Below are positions 1 through 6,281 of a stretch of 9,578 nucleotides of DNA, in pieces. The notes below the pieces were generated by a model, which was not told where the DNA came from, ran no database searches, and was given only the letters and a program-made list of their open reading frames with translations. Origin of the DNA: Candidatus Aminicenantota bacterium (GTDB taxonomy: Bacteria > Acidobacteriota > Aminicenantia > UBA2199). How positions within the stretch are numbered: position 1 is the stretch's first letter; each line of letters begins with the position of its first letter. The stretch is from positions 1-9,578 of the forward strand of contig JAOZTV010000105.1 of assembly GCA_029939015.1 (NCBI GenBank). Direction: 5' to 3'. Both the position numbers and the translations under genes were made by a program.

Positions 1-659
1 AAATGGATACCCAGACTAAATGTTAATCCACTAAGGTCTAAAGGTTCAAAGTCTTCAAAATCTGATGACAGATTTCCTTTTAAATATCTATATTTAGCCT
101 CAAATGAAAAACCTAGGGTTCTACCTGCTCTGACAACTATTCCGGCTTTTGCATTCGCTCCAAAAGATATAGTCTGAGTATTTGCATAACCCTCACTAAC
201 CGAATCATCTACAAAATTGATAAAATTGCCCCACTGCTCATAAGTCCAAATATATATACCACCTCCAACACTAAGATAGGGATATATATTTCTTCTATAT
301 CCAATTGGCAATAAATTGACATTTGCCTCAATAGAATTTACATTTAAACTCAAACTCTGATATATTGGACTATCATCAGCAAATGTAAAATCCTTATACA
401 TTGTGTTGCGAGTTTTTTTATATGTTCCCACTTCAAGGTCAATAGAAATTGCTTTGTTTAAAAAAAACTCATATCCTATACCATAATAAGCACCCTGTAT
501 ATCTGTTTTATTTAATGCGAGGTTTTCCATATTTACTTCCCAAAGATCTGACTCCATATTAAACTGTTGAAGACCGCCTCTGAATATAATACTTTTTCCG
601 AATTGAGTTCCAAGCCCAAGACTTATAATAATAAATATAATAATAAATAATTTTTTCAT
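1..659 (-). CDS. Outer-membrane beta-barrel protein, 3' end at window edge
   Basis: The reading frame stays open from an ATG at 659 down to base 3, giving 219 complete codons. The N-terminus (MKKLFIIIFIIISLGLG) is a basic start followed by a hydrophobic core, a typical signal peptide. The rest alternates polar and hydrophobic residues in short strands broken by Gly/Asn/Asp turns, for example IGYEFFLNKAISIDLEVGTY, YPYLSVGGGIYIW and LGFSFEAKYRYLKG. This is the pattern of an 8-strand barrel of the OmpW/OmpA-N/'OMP_b-brl' kind. The visible end reads LTFSLGIH plus a codon starting TT, which would be Phe or Leu; a terminal Phe is the usual recognition signal for barrel assembly, so the gene probably stops just outside the window. 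Its start has a strong AGGAGG site 5 bases upstream. It has its own promoter and is not obviously part of the TatD operon. The ligand or function cannot be told. Confidence 0.85.
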   Translation of the reverse strand, partial: MKKLFIIIFIIISLGLGTQFGKSIIFRGGLQQFNMESDLWEVNMENLALNKTDIQGAYYGIGYEFFLNKAISIDLEVGTYKKTRNTMYKDFTFADDSPIYQSLSLNVNSIEANVNLLPIGYRRNIYPYLSVGGGIYIWTYEQWGNFINFVDDSVSEGYANTQTISFGANAKAGIVVRAGRTLGFSFEAKYRYLKGNLSSDFEDFEPLDLSGLTFSLGIH

Positions 660-664
660 TTTAT

Positions 665-716
665 CCTCCTAATATACATATGCAATTTTAATACCACTTT
701 TATATTTTAATTGCAA
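665..716 (-). promoter_or_regulatory. Sigma-70-type promoter and RBS of the barrel gene
   Basis: Read on the minus strand: a -35 TTGCAA (711-716), a 17-base spacer, then a -10 TATTAA (688-693). The predicted transcript start is near 681. An AGGAGG Shine-Dalgarno follows at 670-665, 5 bases before the ATG at 659. The implied 5' leader is only about 20 bases. The hexamer matches are moderate (4 of 6 and 5 of 6), but spacing and position are right. Confidence 0.55.
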
Positions 717-772
717 CTATTATTGTACGGTTTTTAGGTCATTTTTGTTTATCTATGTCCTATGCTTCTTTT

Positions 773-1564
773 TTATATCAACCTCTCAATGTTTTCTTTG
801 ACTGCTTTATTTAAAGTTTCCAATGAAATGTTTTTTATTTCGGCAATTTTTTCTGCTACATATTTTACAAATAAGGGCGTATTTGTCTTACCTCTTTGTG
901 GCTCAGGAGCTAAATATGGGGAGTCGGTTTCTGTAAAAATTCTATCAAGCGGTACTATCTTTGCAATCTCTCTTAAATAATCAGTTTTTTTTTGATTAAA
1001 TGTTACAATTCCTGAAAAAGAAATATAATATCCTCTCTGTAATATTTCTTTTGCATATTCCATATTTCCTGTATAGCAGTGAAATACTACAGGTTGGCAA
1101 AATTTTTCTTCTTTTAGAATTTTTAAAACCAACTCTTCTGCCTCTCTTGAATGAATTGTCAATGATAAATTTCTTTCTCTTGCAATTGCGATTTGTCTTC
1201 TAAATACTTCAACCTGTTTATCTTTTTTTGACAAATTATAGAAAAAATCCAAGCCACATTCTCCAACTGCAATTACTTTGTCATTATCAAGAAATTCAAT
1301 AATTCTCTTTTCAATTTCATTTGAATAATTATCTGCATTATGGGGGTGAGCTGCTGTCATAGCATAGATATTTTCATTTAGATTTAAAATTTTCCTTGTT
1401 CTATCATACGAATTTTCCTCATAAGGGTCTGCGACACTTATAAGGTAACCTGAACTTTCTACGAAAAAATCATTTATAATTGACCCTACGTCCTCTGAAA
1501 ATTGTTTCATGTCTAAATGACAGTGAAAATCACTCTCTGACCTTTCTTTTTTTATTATACTCAT
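773..1564 (-). CDS. TatD-family metal-dependent hydrolase (DNase)
   Basis: This is a 263-residue TatD-type TIM-barrel hydrolase, the normal family length; characterised members are metal-dependent deoxyribonucleases. With numbering from the ATG, the metal-site motifs are DFHCHLD (HxH at His14/His16), GECGLDF (Glu102), IHSREA (His138), FHCYTG (His162) and ETDSPYLAPEP (Asp214). All expected ligands are present, so it should be active. I chose the ATG at 1564 because it overlaps the helicase stop as ATGA, the usual arrangement for translational coupling. A GTG at 1579 is an alternative start adding five residues; AAGG runs upstream could serve either start. Even from 1564, about a dozen residues precede the first metal motif, more than in most TatD proteins. 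It is the downstream partner of the helicase and has no promoter of its own that I can see. Confidence 0.9.
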   Translation of the reverse strand: MSIIKKERSESDFHCHLDMKQFSEDVGSIINDFFVESSGYLISVADPYEENSYDRTRKILNLNENIYAMTAAHPHNADNYSNEIEKRIIEFLDNDKVIAVGECGLDFFYNLSKKDKQVEVFRRQIAIARERNLSLTIHSREAEELVLKILKEEKFCQPVVFHCYTGNMEYAKEILQRGYYISFSGIVTFNQKKTDYLREIAKIVPLDRIFTETDSPYLAPEPQRGKTNTPLFVKYVAEKIAEIKNISLETLNKAVKENIERLI

Positions 1565-4320
1565 GTTTTTATTTTCCACCCTTTTCCTTTAAATATATCT
1601 TCAATTTTACTGTTTTTATAATCTCTTACATATTTTTCCCAAATAGTTCTGGTATTTTCAAAATTATCTATCGCCTTCTGCTCATCATTGAAATGAATGA
1701 GATATCCTTTCTTGTCTATAATTTCAGGCACAGCAAAAAAGATAAATTTTTCTTTATTGAGACCATAGCCACCTTCAAAAGCATGTGGGAATGGAATATC
1801 AATGACATCTTCCATAACTTTTATTTCTTTTTTGTTCTTCTTCCATTTTTTTTTAAAAACATCTGCTCTTTTCCATTTATTATAGTAAAGAAGAGCATCT
1901 TCCCATTTATTATACTTCTTATTTTGAAGTTGCAAGCATAAACTCGCTCCAGAATAAAGCACCATATCGTCTTTTTTCATTAATTCAAATTGTTCAAAAC
2001 TTATTTTAACTAAGGGGATACCGTTATTATATATAATTTTTATATTTTGTTCACCTAAAAGGATATTATCAGGATATTTCCTTATAATTAATTGCTTAAT
2101 AATCCATTTTGGCATTACATCTTTAATCGATAGATTTGTAAAAATTGCACTAAAACTAAAAAACATATTCAAATCGTATGTTTTCAAGCTTTCTCTAATT
2201 ATTCTTCTAATATATTCTTCCCAATAAATACTAAATGATTTCAGCTTAGTTTTATTCTCTTTAAGTACAGCCTCACACTTATTAAAATCTTCTTCAATTT
2301 TCTTATATTTAGCCTCTAATAATTTCAAATTTGATATATTGTTTTTTAGCCAGTCATAGACAATTCCAATTATTTCTTTTTTATATTTTTTATCATTCCA
2401 GTCAGGATCCCTGTCATAAACTGAAATTATTTCTCCTCCAAAAAATAGAGTATCTTTTATAAGCAATAAATTGTCTTTTATATATGGTTCTGAATGTCTT
2501 TTATAAGAAAAAGGATTTAACCTATCAAGCTGTTTTAAGGATATTTCTGTAGTAAATGAGAGCAAAGCTAATGTTTTTTTTTCTGCCTCTCCTGTTTCCC
2601 TGTTCTCCCAGTTGATAGTCAGGTCAAATGGTAGCCCTGTCAACATATCCGGTTTATCATTATTTAGAATTGAACGGTTATCCAATTGCCTTTCATTTTC
2701 ATCTTCTCCAAGTACATAGGTTGAATCAGCCGCTTTTTTATAAACATAATCAGGAAAAGCAGAAATAATTGATCTGAGTAGAACATCCATATTTGTTTTA
2801 TCAGATTTATTTTTCTTATCAGTTATTGTATCTATTTTAATTCTTTTTTTTAATTCTTTAAATATCTCCTTTGCAAGAAATAATTTCTTATAATTTACAA
2901 GTTTTTTTTGCAATTTCGGAGAATTCCAGAGAGCAAGATGATTTAAAAGATCTGATCTTAATTCTTCTTCATAAATTTTTTCTCCAGTAAAATCTTGTGA
3001 GCCAATACCCTTAACCTCAAGTATTGCAATAACTTTCAGTATTTCCTCCAATACTTTTTTTCCACCCTCTCTTGCCTCGATCATCATCCTTGAACTTCTT
3101 ATTGAAACGGGTAATTCTGCCATAATTTCCCCGTCTTCTGTTATTTGCTCATTATCGTCTATTGCTCCAAAGATTTTTAATCTCGAAATAGCACGCATTA
3201 TTAGGTTTTTCTTTGGCGAATGAAAAAAGGTAAAACCAAGTGGGGATATTTTCCATTTAATTAATCTTAGAATAACAGACTCTAAATTTAATCGTCGAAT
3301 CTCAGGCTCGGGAAAGCTAATTCTGTCTCTAATATCAAGCTCTGAGCACAGAAGATATTGTCCACTCTTAACTCTTCCTGCTCTTCCTGCCCTCTGTTTA
3401 CACTCTGATTCAGAAATATCTGTCAGAAAAAGTCCCTCAACACCCCTTTTGGTTCTTACCTCTTTTTTTAATCCTGTATCAATAACAGAATCAATATCAT
3501 CAATAGTAATACTTGTCTGAGCAATATCTGTTGCAATAACTATCTTTGGTACTTTAAAATGATTAAATACCTCTCCCTGCTCCTTTGAAGAAATCTCAGA
3601 ATGCAGGGGAAGGATTTTTGCTTTTAATTTATCTATCCTCAATGACTCCTTCAACATTTCAATAAAATCAGAAATTTCTTTTTTGCCCGGTTGAAAAACC
3701 AAGGCATTTCTATTTGCCTTAACCATTTCCACACAATCAGAAAGCATAAAATCCTTATGATGATTATGCATTGTAACAGGATAACCTCTACCGGGGATTT
3801 CTATTATTGGTGCATCATTTAAAAAATGTGATAACTGCTTTGCCTGCAATGTAGCACTCATAATAACAATTTTTTTTTTATTTTTCTTAAAAAACCCGGA
3901 ATTTATCTTTTTCTTTACAAGCCCTATCAATACTTCCTGATTTAAGTTCCATTCATGTATCTCATCGATCATCAGGATGTCATAGTGTTTGCCACCCTTA
4001 ACCTCTTTGACCATCTGTACGCCATCAGTGACAAAGAGAAGACTTGTGTCTTTAGACATTTTTCTCTCAAATCCAGTTTGATATCCAATTTTACTTCCAA
4101 GTTCAATATTATTTTTTTTAGCAAGATAGGTAGCAAGAGATCTGGCTGCAATTCGTCTTGGCTGAGTTACTACTACAGAAAGTCCTTTCTGCCACATCCA
4201 GAATGGAACCATTGTTGATTTTCCCGCACCAGTTTCAGCGGTGAGAATAATTACAGTATTATTTTTAATAAGCTTTTCAATTTCATTTTGAAAAGCTTCT
4301 ACAGGTAAAGATTTTTTCAT
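1561..4320 (-). CDS. DExH-box ATP-dependent helicase, HrpA/HrpB-like
   Basis: This is a 919-residue superfamily 2 DEAH/RHA-type helicase that would unwind or remodel RNA using ATP. The motifs appear in order: Walker A GAGKST (31-36), motif Ia TQPRR (52-56), motif II DEIH (119-122, a DEAH variant), motif III SAT (155-157), motif V ATDIAQTSITI (263-273) and motif VI QRAGRAGR (309-316). A winged-helix/ratchet-like region follows (about 325-470). A segment near 530-600 with AFPDYVYKK resembles the HrpB pattern. The last 300 residues are rich in Lys, Trp and Tyr, diverge from E. coli HrpB and do not match any domain I can name. The start suits HrpB-type N-termini, where the Walker A lies about 30 residues in. 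No Shine-Dalgarno precedes the ATG, and a perfect -10 lies 8 bases upstream, which suggests a leaderless message. Its TGA overlaps the TatD start. Confidence 0.92.
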   Translation of the reverse strand: MKKSLPVEAFQNEIEKLIKNNTVIILTAETGAGKSTMVPFWMWQKGLSVVVTQPRRIAARSLATYLAKKNNIELGSKIGYQTGFERKMSKDTSLLFVTDGVQMVKEVKGGKHYDILMIDEIHEWNLNQEVLIGLVKKKINSGFFKKNKKKIVIMSATLQAKQLSHFLNDAPIIEIPGRGYPVTMHNHHKDFMLSDCVEMVKANRNALVFQPGKKEISDFIEMLKESLRIDKLKAKILPLHSEISSKEQGEVFNHFKVPKIVIATDIAQTSITIDDIDSVIDTGLKKEVRTKRGVEGLFLTDISESECKQRAGRAGRVKSGQYLLCSELDIRDRISFPEPEIRRLNLESVILRLIKWKISPLGFTFFHSPKKNLIMRAISRLKIFGAIDDNEQITEDGEIMAELPVSIRSSRMMIEAREGGKKVLEEILKVIAILEVKGIGSQDFTGEKIYEEELRSDLLNHLALWNSPKLQKKLVNYKKLFLAKEIFKELKKRIKIDTITDKKNKSDKTNMDVLLRSIISAFPDYVYKKAADSTYVLGEDENERQLDNRSILNNDKPDMLTGLPFDLTINWENRETGEAEKKTLALLSFTTEISLKQLDRLNPFSYKRHSEPYIKDNLLLIKDTLFFGGEIISVYDRDPDWNDKKYKKEIIGIVYDWLKNNISNLKLLEAKYKKIEEDFNKCEAVLKENKTKLKSFSIYWEEYIRRIIRESLKTYDLNMFFSFSAIFTNLSIKDVMPKWIIKQLIIRKYPDNILLGEQNIKIIYNNGIPLVKISFEQFELMKKDDMVLYSGASLCLQLQNKKYNKWEDALLYYNKWKRADVFKKKWKKNKKEIKVMEDVIDIPFPHAFEGGYGLNKEKFIFFAVPEIIDKKGYLIHFNDEQKAIDNFENTRTIWEKYVRDYKNSKIEDIFKGKGWKIKT

Positions 4321-4328
4321 AATCTTAT

Positions 4329-4337
4329 ATTATACCA
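4329..4337 (-). promoter_or_regulatory. Extended -10 promoter of the helicase-TatD operon
   Basis: On the minus strand the sequence TGGTATAAT is a perfect extended -10 element (TGnTATAAT). No convincing -35 lies 16-18 bases upstream, as expected for this promoter type. Only 8 bases separate the -10 from the helicase ATG, so transcription should begin within about 0-2 bases of the start codon. Confidence 0.6.
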
Positions 4338-4370
4338 AATTAATTCGAAAAATTCCTGAATTTACATTTC

Positions 4371-4419
4371 TTGACTTTAAATATTTTTTGAGTTTAAATA
4401 TTAAATTATCATTAGGAGG
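4371..4419 (+). promoter_or_regulatory. Sigma-70-type promoter and RBS of the carbonic-anhydrase-like gene
   Basis: A -35 TTGACT (4371-4376) is followed after 18 bases by a weak -10, TAAATA (4395-4400). A strong AGGAGG lies at 4414-4419, 5 bases before the ATG at 4425. It diverges from the helicase promoter in the same 104-base gap. Confidence 0.5.
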
Positions 4420-4424
4420 GAAAC

Positions 4425-4796
4425 ATGAGTTTTTGTACAGTAATAAATTGTATGGATGGCAGGGTTCAAGTACCAGTAATTGAATATCTTCAAAAATATT
4501 TTGATGTTAAGTACGTTGATTCAATAACAGAGCCTGGTCCAAATCTCATATTGGCAGAACATAAAGACATAAATTATTTAAACTCTATTGCCAAACGTAT
4601 AGATATATCGGTAAACAAACATGGCTCCGTTGGTATTGCAATAGTTGGACATTACGACTGTGCAGGAAATCCCGCAACTGATGAAGAACAGGACAATCAC
4701 ACCAGAGAAGCAGTAAAATATATTAAAAGCAAATATCCAAATATCATAGTCATTGGTTTATGGGTTGATAAACAAAATATTCAAGTTTTAGATTAA
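4425..4796 (+). CDS. Small beta-carbonic-anhydrase-like zinc protein
   Basis: This is a 123-residue cytoplasmic protein with the metal-site signature of beta-carbonic anhydrases: CMDGR near the N-terminus (Cys9, Asp11, Arg13; the C-x-D-x-R motif) and GHYDCAG (His76, Cys79; the H-x-x-C motif). Cys9, His76 and Cys79 would bind zinc, and the Asp11/Arg13 pair would gate the metal-bound water. Canonical beta enzymes are around 200 residues; this one keeps the Rossmann-like core and lacks the usual N-terminal helices and C-terminal extension. It resembles the short carbonic-anhydrase-like family of anaerobes and other bacteria (I believe Pfam Pro_CA_2). Whether it interconverts CO2 and bicarbonate is not shown by sequence alone. 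It has its own promoter and a strong AGGAGG site. The next gene starts 41 bases after its stop. Confidence 0.8.
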   Translation: MSFCTVINCMDGRVQVPVIEYLQKYFDVKYVDSITEPGPNLILAEHKDINYLNSIAKRIDISVNKHGSVGIAIVGHYDCAGNPATDEEQDNHTREAVKYIKSKYPNIIVIGLWVDKQNIQVLD

Positions 4797-4807
4797 AACT
4801 CCGATAT
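4781..4807 (+). promoter_or_regulatory. Sigma-28 (FliA/SigD)-type flagellar promoter
   Basis: TCAAGTTT (4781-4788), 11 bases, then TCCGATAT (4800-4807). The enterobacterial sigma-28 consensus is TAAAGTTT-N11-GCCGATAA, so 13 of 16 positions match at the exact spacing; the -10 also matches the Bacillus SigD form GCCGATAT at 7 of 8. The -35 lies inside the last codons of the upstream gene. The predicted transcript start, near 4814, is about 13 bases before the Shine-Dalgarno of a flagellar-family gene, which is where such a site belongs. Confidence 0.65.
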
Positions 4808-4837
4808 AAAAAGTGTATAGAGAAAAGGGGGAGAAGT

Positions 4838-5479
4838 ATGGGCGTTAATCTAAATGTTTTTTTTAATGGCTTACAGAATTCTCAAAACATTATAAATAGA
4901 AGTGGTCATAATGTTGCCAACCTTAATACAAAGGGCTTTAAGGCAACAAATTCTTTGACTGGCTCAACAAATTTTTCAGTCTCTTCATTCCAATTTACAG
5001 GTCAAAATCTTGATCTTGGAATAGAGGGAGATGGCTTTTTTAAACTAAAGGATGAAAATGGAAGTTCTCTTTACTCACGTAAAGGAGATTTTTCACTAAA
5101 TGCCGAAGGTGAGATTGTTGACTCAAAAGGGAAGAAGCTTGATGTTGATTTCAAACTTGATGCAAACCAGCCTTTTGCTATTAATAAAGACGGTTCAGTA
5201 TTTCAGGGTGGTGAACAGGTAGGTAAAATCGATGTATATAATTTCAATGGGAAACAGGACTTATTAAAAGTTTCAGGTGGATACTTTTCCCCTGTTAGAG
5301 AAGATCCTGTAATATCGAATACTTCATCCATTGTCTCAGGAGTCAGAGAAGGCTCTAGCACAAATATTGCAGAGGAGATGGTTGCTCAAATAATTGGTTC
5401 TGTTGCCTATGAAGCAAATATTAAAGGGATTAAAGTAATGGACGAAATCCTTGGAGAAACTCTTGACATAAAAGGTTAA
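4838..5479 (+). CDS. Flagellar basal-body rod/hook protein, FlgF/FlgG family
   Basis: This is a 213-residue axial protein of the bacterial flagellum, which would be exported by the flagellar type III apparatus and polymerise in the rod or proximal hook. The N-terminal D0 helix holds the rod-family signature with ANLNTKGFK (27-35). A central GDGFF (64-68) followed by YSRKGDFSLNAEGEIVDSKG (79-98) is the FlgF/G/E core. The C-terminal D0 segment (172-208, STNIAEEMVAQIIGSVAYEA then KVMDEILGETL) is the conserved coiled coil. It is shorter than typical FlgG (about 260) or FlgF (about 250), mainly because the linker between residues 36 and 57 and the central domain are reduced. I cannot choose between FlgF and FlgG. 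Translation is well supported by GGGGGAG at 4827-4833. No other flagellar gene lies in the window, but a sigma-28-like promoter sits just upstream. Confidence 0.87.
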   Translation: MGVNLNVFFNGLQNSQNIINRSGHNVANLNTKGFKATNSLTGSTNFSVSSFQFTGQNLDLGIEGDGFFKLKDENGSSLYSRKGDFSLNAEGEIVDSKGKKLDVDFKLDANQPFAINKDGSVFQGGEQVGKIDVYNFNGKQDLLKVSGGYFSPVREDPVISNTSSIVSGVREGSSTNIAEEMVAQIIGSVAYEANIKGIKVMDEILGETLDIKG

Positions 5480-5521
5480 GGACTGTTTATTCAAAAAAAT
5501 AAAATATTTTCCTGATTTTTG

Positions 5522-5562
5522 TTGACATATAATTTTCACACATTATAATAAGTATAGAGGAG
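5522..5562 (+). promoter_or_regulatory. Consensus sigma-70-type promoter of the DUF948-YtxH-enolase unit
   Basis: TTGACA (5522-5527) and TATAAT (5544-5549) are both perfect hexamers with a 16-base spacer. Transcription should start near 5556, on or next to the AGAGGAG ribosome site (5556-5562), which lies 11 bases before the ATG at 5574. This is the strongest promoter in the window, fitting for a unit that includes enolase. Confidence 0.8.
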
Positions 5563-5573
5563 AAAATTAAAAA

Positions 5574-5939
5574 ATGAGTACAACAATGGTAATAGTGTTT
5601 ATCGTATCAATAATCGTTTCGGTAGGTTTTCTGGTTTTAGTTCTATCTTTAGTCCCTATGATAAATCAACTGAAATTACTGCTTACAGATTTGGAAAAAA
5701 CATCCAGTGAAGCAAGAGAATTAACTAAAAACTTACAGTCAACTGTTGAAAAGGTTAATGTGGAAATAGATAAGGCAGACGCAATGATGGAGTCATCAAA
5801 AAGAATAGTTGATACTGTATCAAATTCAATTGAACACATAAATAAAAGTATGATAGCAAAATCAGCAGGCTTAATGTCTATGATACCAATAATTAAATTT
5901 GGAATAAGTTTATTAAAAAAATATAAAGGAGGCAAATAA
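5574..5939 (+). CDS. DUF948-like membrane-anchored coiled-coil protein
   Basis: This is a 121-residue protein. An N-terminal transmembrane helix (about residues 5-29, IVFIVSIIVSVGFLVLVLSLV) is followed by a long amphipathic region (31-92) with the heptad-like spacing of a coiled coil, then a second, weaker hydrophobic stretch (97-114, LMSMIPIIKFGISLL) and a basic tail (KKYKGGK). This layout, together with a YtxH-family gene directly downstream, is the usual setting of the DUF948 family. These small inner-membrane proteins have no established biochemical role; some homologues are linked to general stress in Gram-positive bacteria. Its stop codon directly abuts the next ATG, and the Shine-Dalgarno of that gene lies inside its last codons, so the two are co-translated. 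The assignment rests on architecture and context, not on a catalytic motif. Confidence 0.72.
   Translation: MSTTMVIVFIVSIIVSVGFLVLVLSLVPMINQLKLLLTDLEKTSSEARELTKNLQSTVEKVNVEIDKADAMMESSKRIVDTVSNSIEHINKSMIAKSAGLMSMIPIIKFGISLLKKYKGGK
5926..5932 (+). promoter_or_regulatory. RBS of the YtxH gene inside the DUF948 gene
   Basis: AAGGAGG sits in the last codons of the DUF948 gene, 7 bases before the YtxH ATG at 5940. That ATG follows immediately after the TAA stop at 5937-5939. The arrangement supports tight translational coupling and fixes the YtxH start. Confidence 0.8.
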
Positions 5940-6254
5940 ATGTCAGATGAAAGAAGTAGTTTAGGATTAATGTTAGGTTTTTTAACAGGGGCAGCAATTG
6001 GAGCAGGATTAGGATTACTCTTTGCACCACAGGCTGGAAAAGATACAAGAGAACAGGTAAAAGACGTTTATGATAAAGCATCTGTAAATGTTAAGGATGG
6101 CTATGATAAAGCGAATGATTATGCACAAAAAAGTTATGATCAGATTAAAGACACTATGGATAAAGGTTTTGAACAGATCAAAGGTCTTTTAAACAAAGAA
6201 GAAGTTGTAGTAGAAACAAAAGCTGCACCTAAAAAAAAAACCGCTAAAGCATAG
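5940..6254 (+). CDS. YtxH-domain protein with tandem 11-residue repeats
   Basis: This is a 104-residue protein. Residues 9-35 carry the YtxH signature: a glycine-rich hydrophobic helix (LGFLTGAAIGAGLGLLFAP) ending in QAGKDTRE, normally a membrane or membrane-associated hairpin. Residues 40-83 form four back-to-back 11-residue units, each with the pattern hydrophobic, polar, K/D, small, Y/F, acidic, K/Q, A/I, then three variable residues. This resembles the amphipathic helices of group 3 LEA proteins and apolipoproteins. The C-terminus is a Lys/Ala tail (AAPKKKTAKA). YtxH proteins have been connected with general stress responses, but their molecular role is unknown. The protein is probably anchored by its N-terminus with a charged helix lying along the membrane or binding a partner; that is inference. 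It is coupled to the DUF948 gene, and enolase starts 27 bases later. Confidence 0.85.
   Translation: MSDERSSLGLMLGFLTGAAIGAGLGLLFAPQAGKDTREQVKDVYDKASVNVKDGYDKANDYAQKSYDQIKDTMDKGFEQIKGLLNKEEVVVETKAAPKKKTAKA
6057..6188 (+). repeat. Four tandem 33-bp units (11-residue repeat)
   Basis: The four in-frame units are VKDVYDKASVN, VKDGYDKANDY, AQKSYDQIKDT and MDKGFEQIKGL. Units 1 and 2 are also similar in DNA, sharing TATGATAAAGC at the same phase. Units 3 and 4 have drifted but keep the aromatic residue at position 5 and the acidic-then-K/Q pair at 6-7. Confidence 0.75.
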
Positions 6255-6281
6255 AATAGCGACCTTATAAAAGAGTATAAT

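Noticed and set aside
735..762. TAGGTCAT / ATGTCCTA inverted repeat between the TatD and barrel genes as a terminator
   Set aside because: The stem is short with a central T:T mismatch and a 12-base loop. In the direction of the TatD transcript only a short run of T-poor sequence follows, so it does not meet the form of an intrinsic terminator.
1480..1941. Plus-strand 153-codon frame opposite TatD and the helicase, and similar opposite-strand frames elsewhere
   Set aside because: These are Phe/Ile-rich translations of the complement of well-supported genes, with no ribosome sites or family features.
5480..5521. AAAATATTTT palindrome after the flagellar gene as a terminator
   Set aside because: The pairing is all A-T with no loop and is expected by chance in sequence this AT-rich.
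6276..6281. TATAAT as a promoter for enolase
   Set aside because: It directly abuts the enolase ATG, so a transcript from it would begin inside the gene and lose the conserved N-terminus. No -35 is present.
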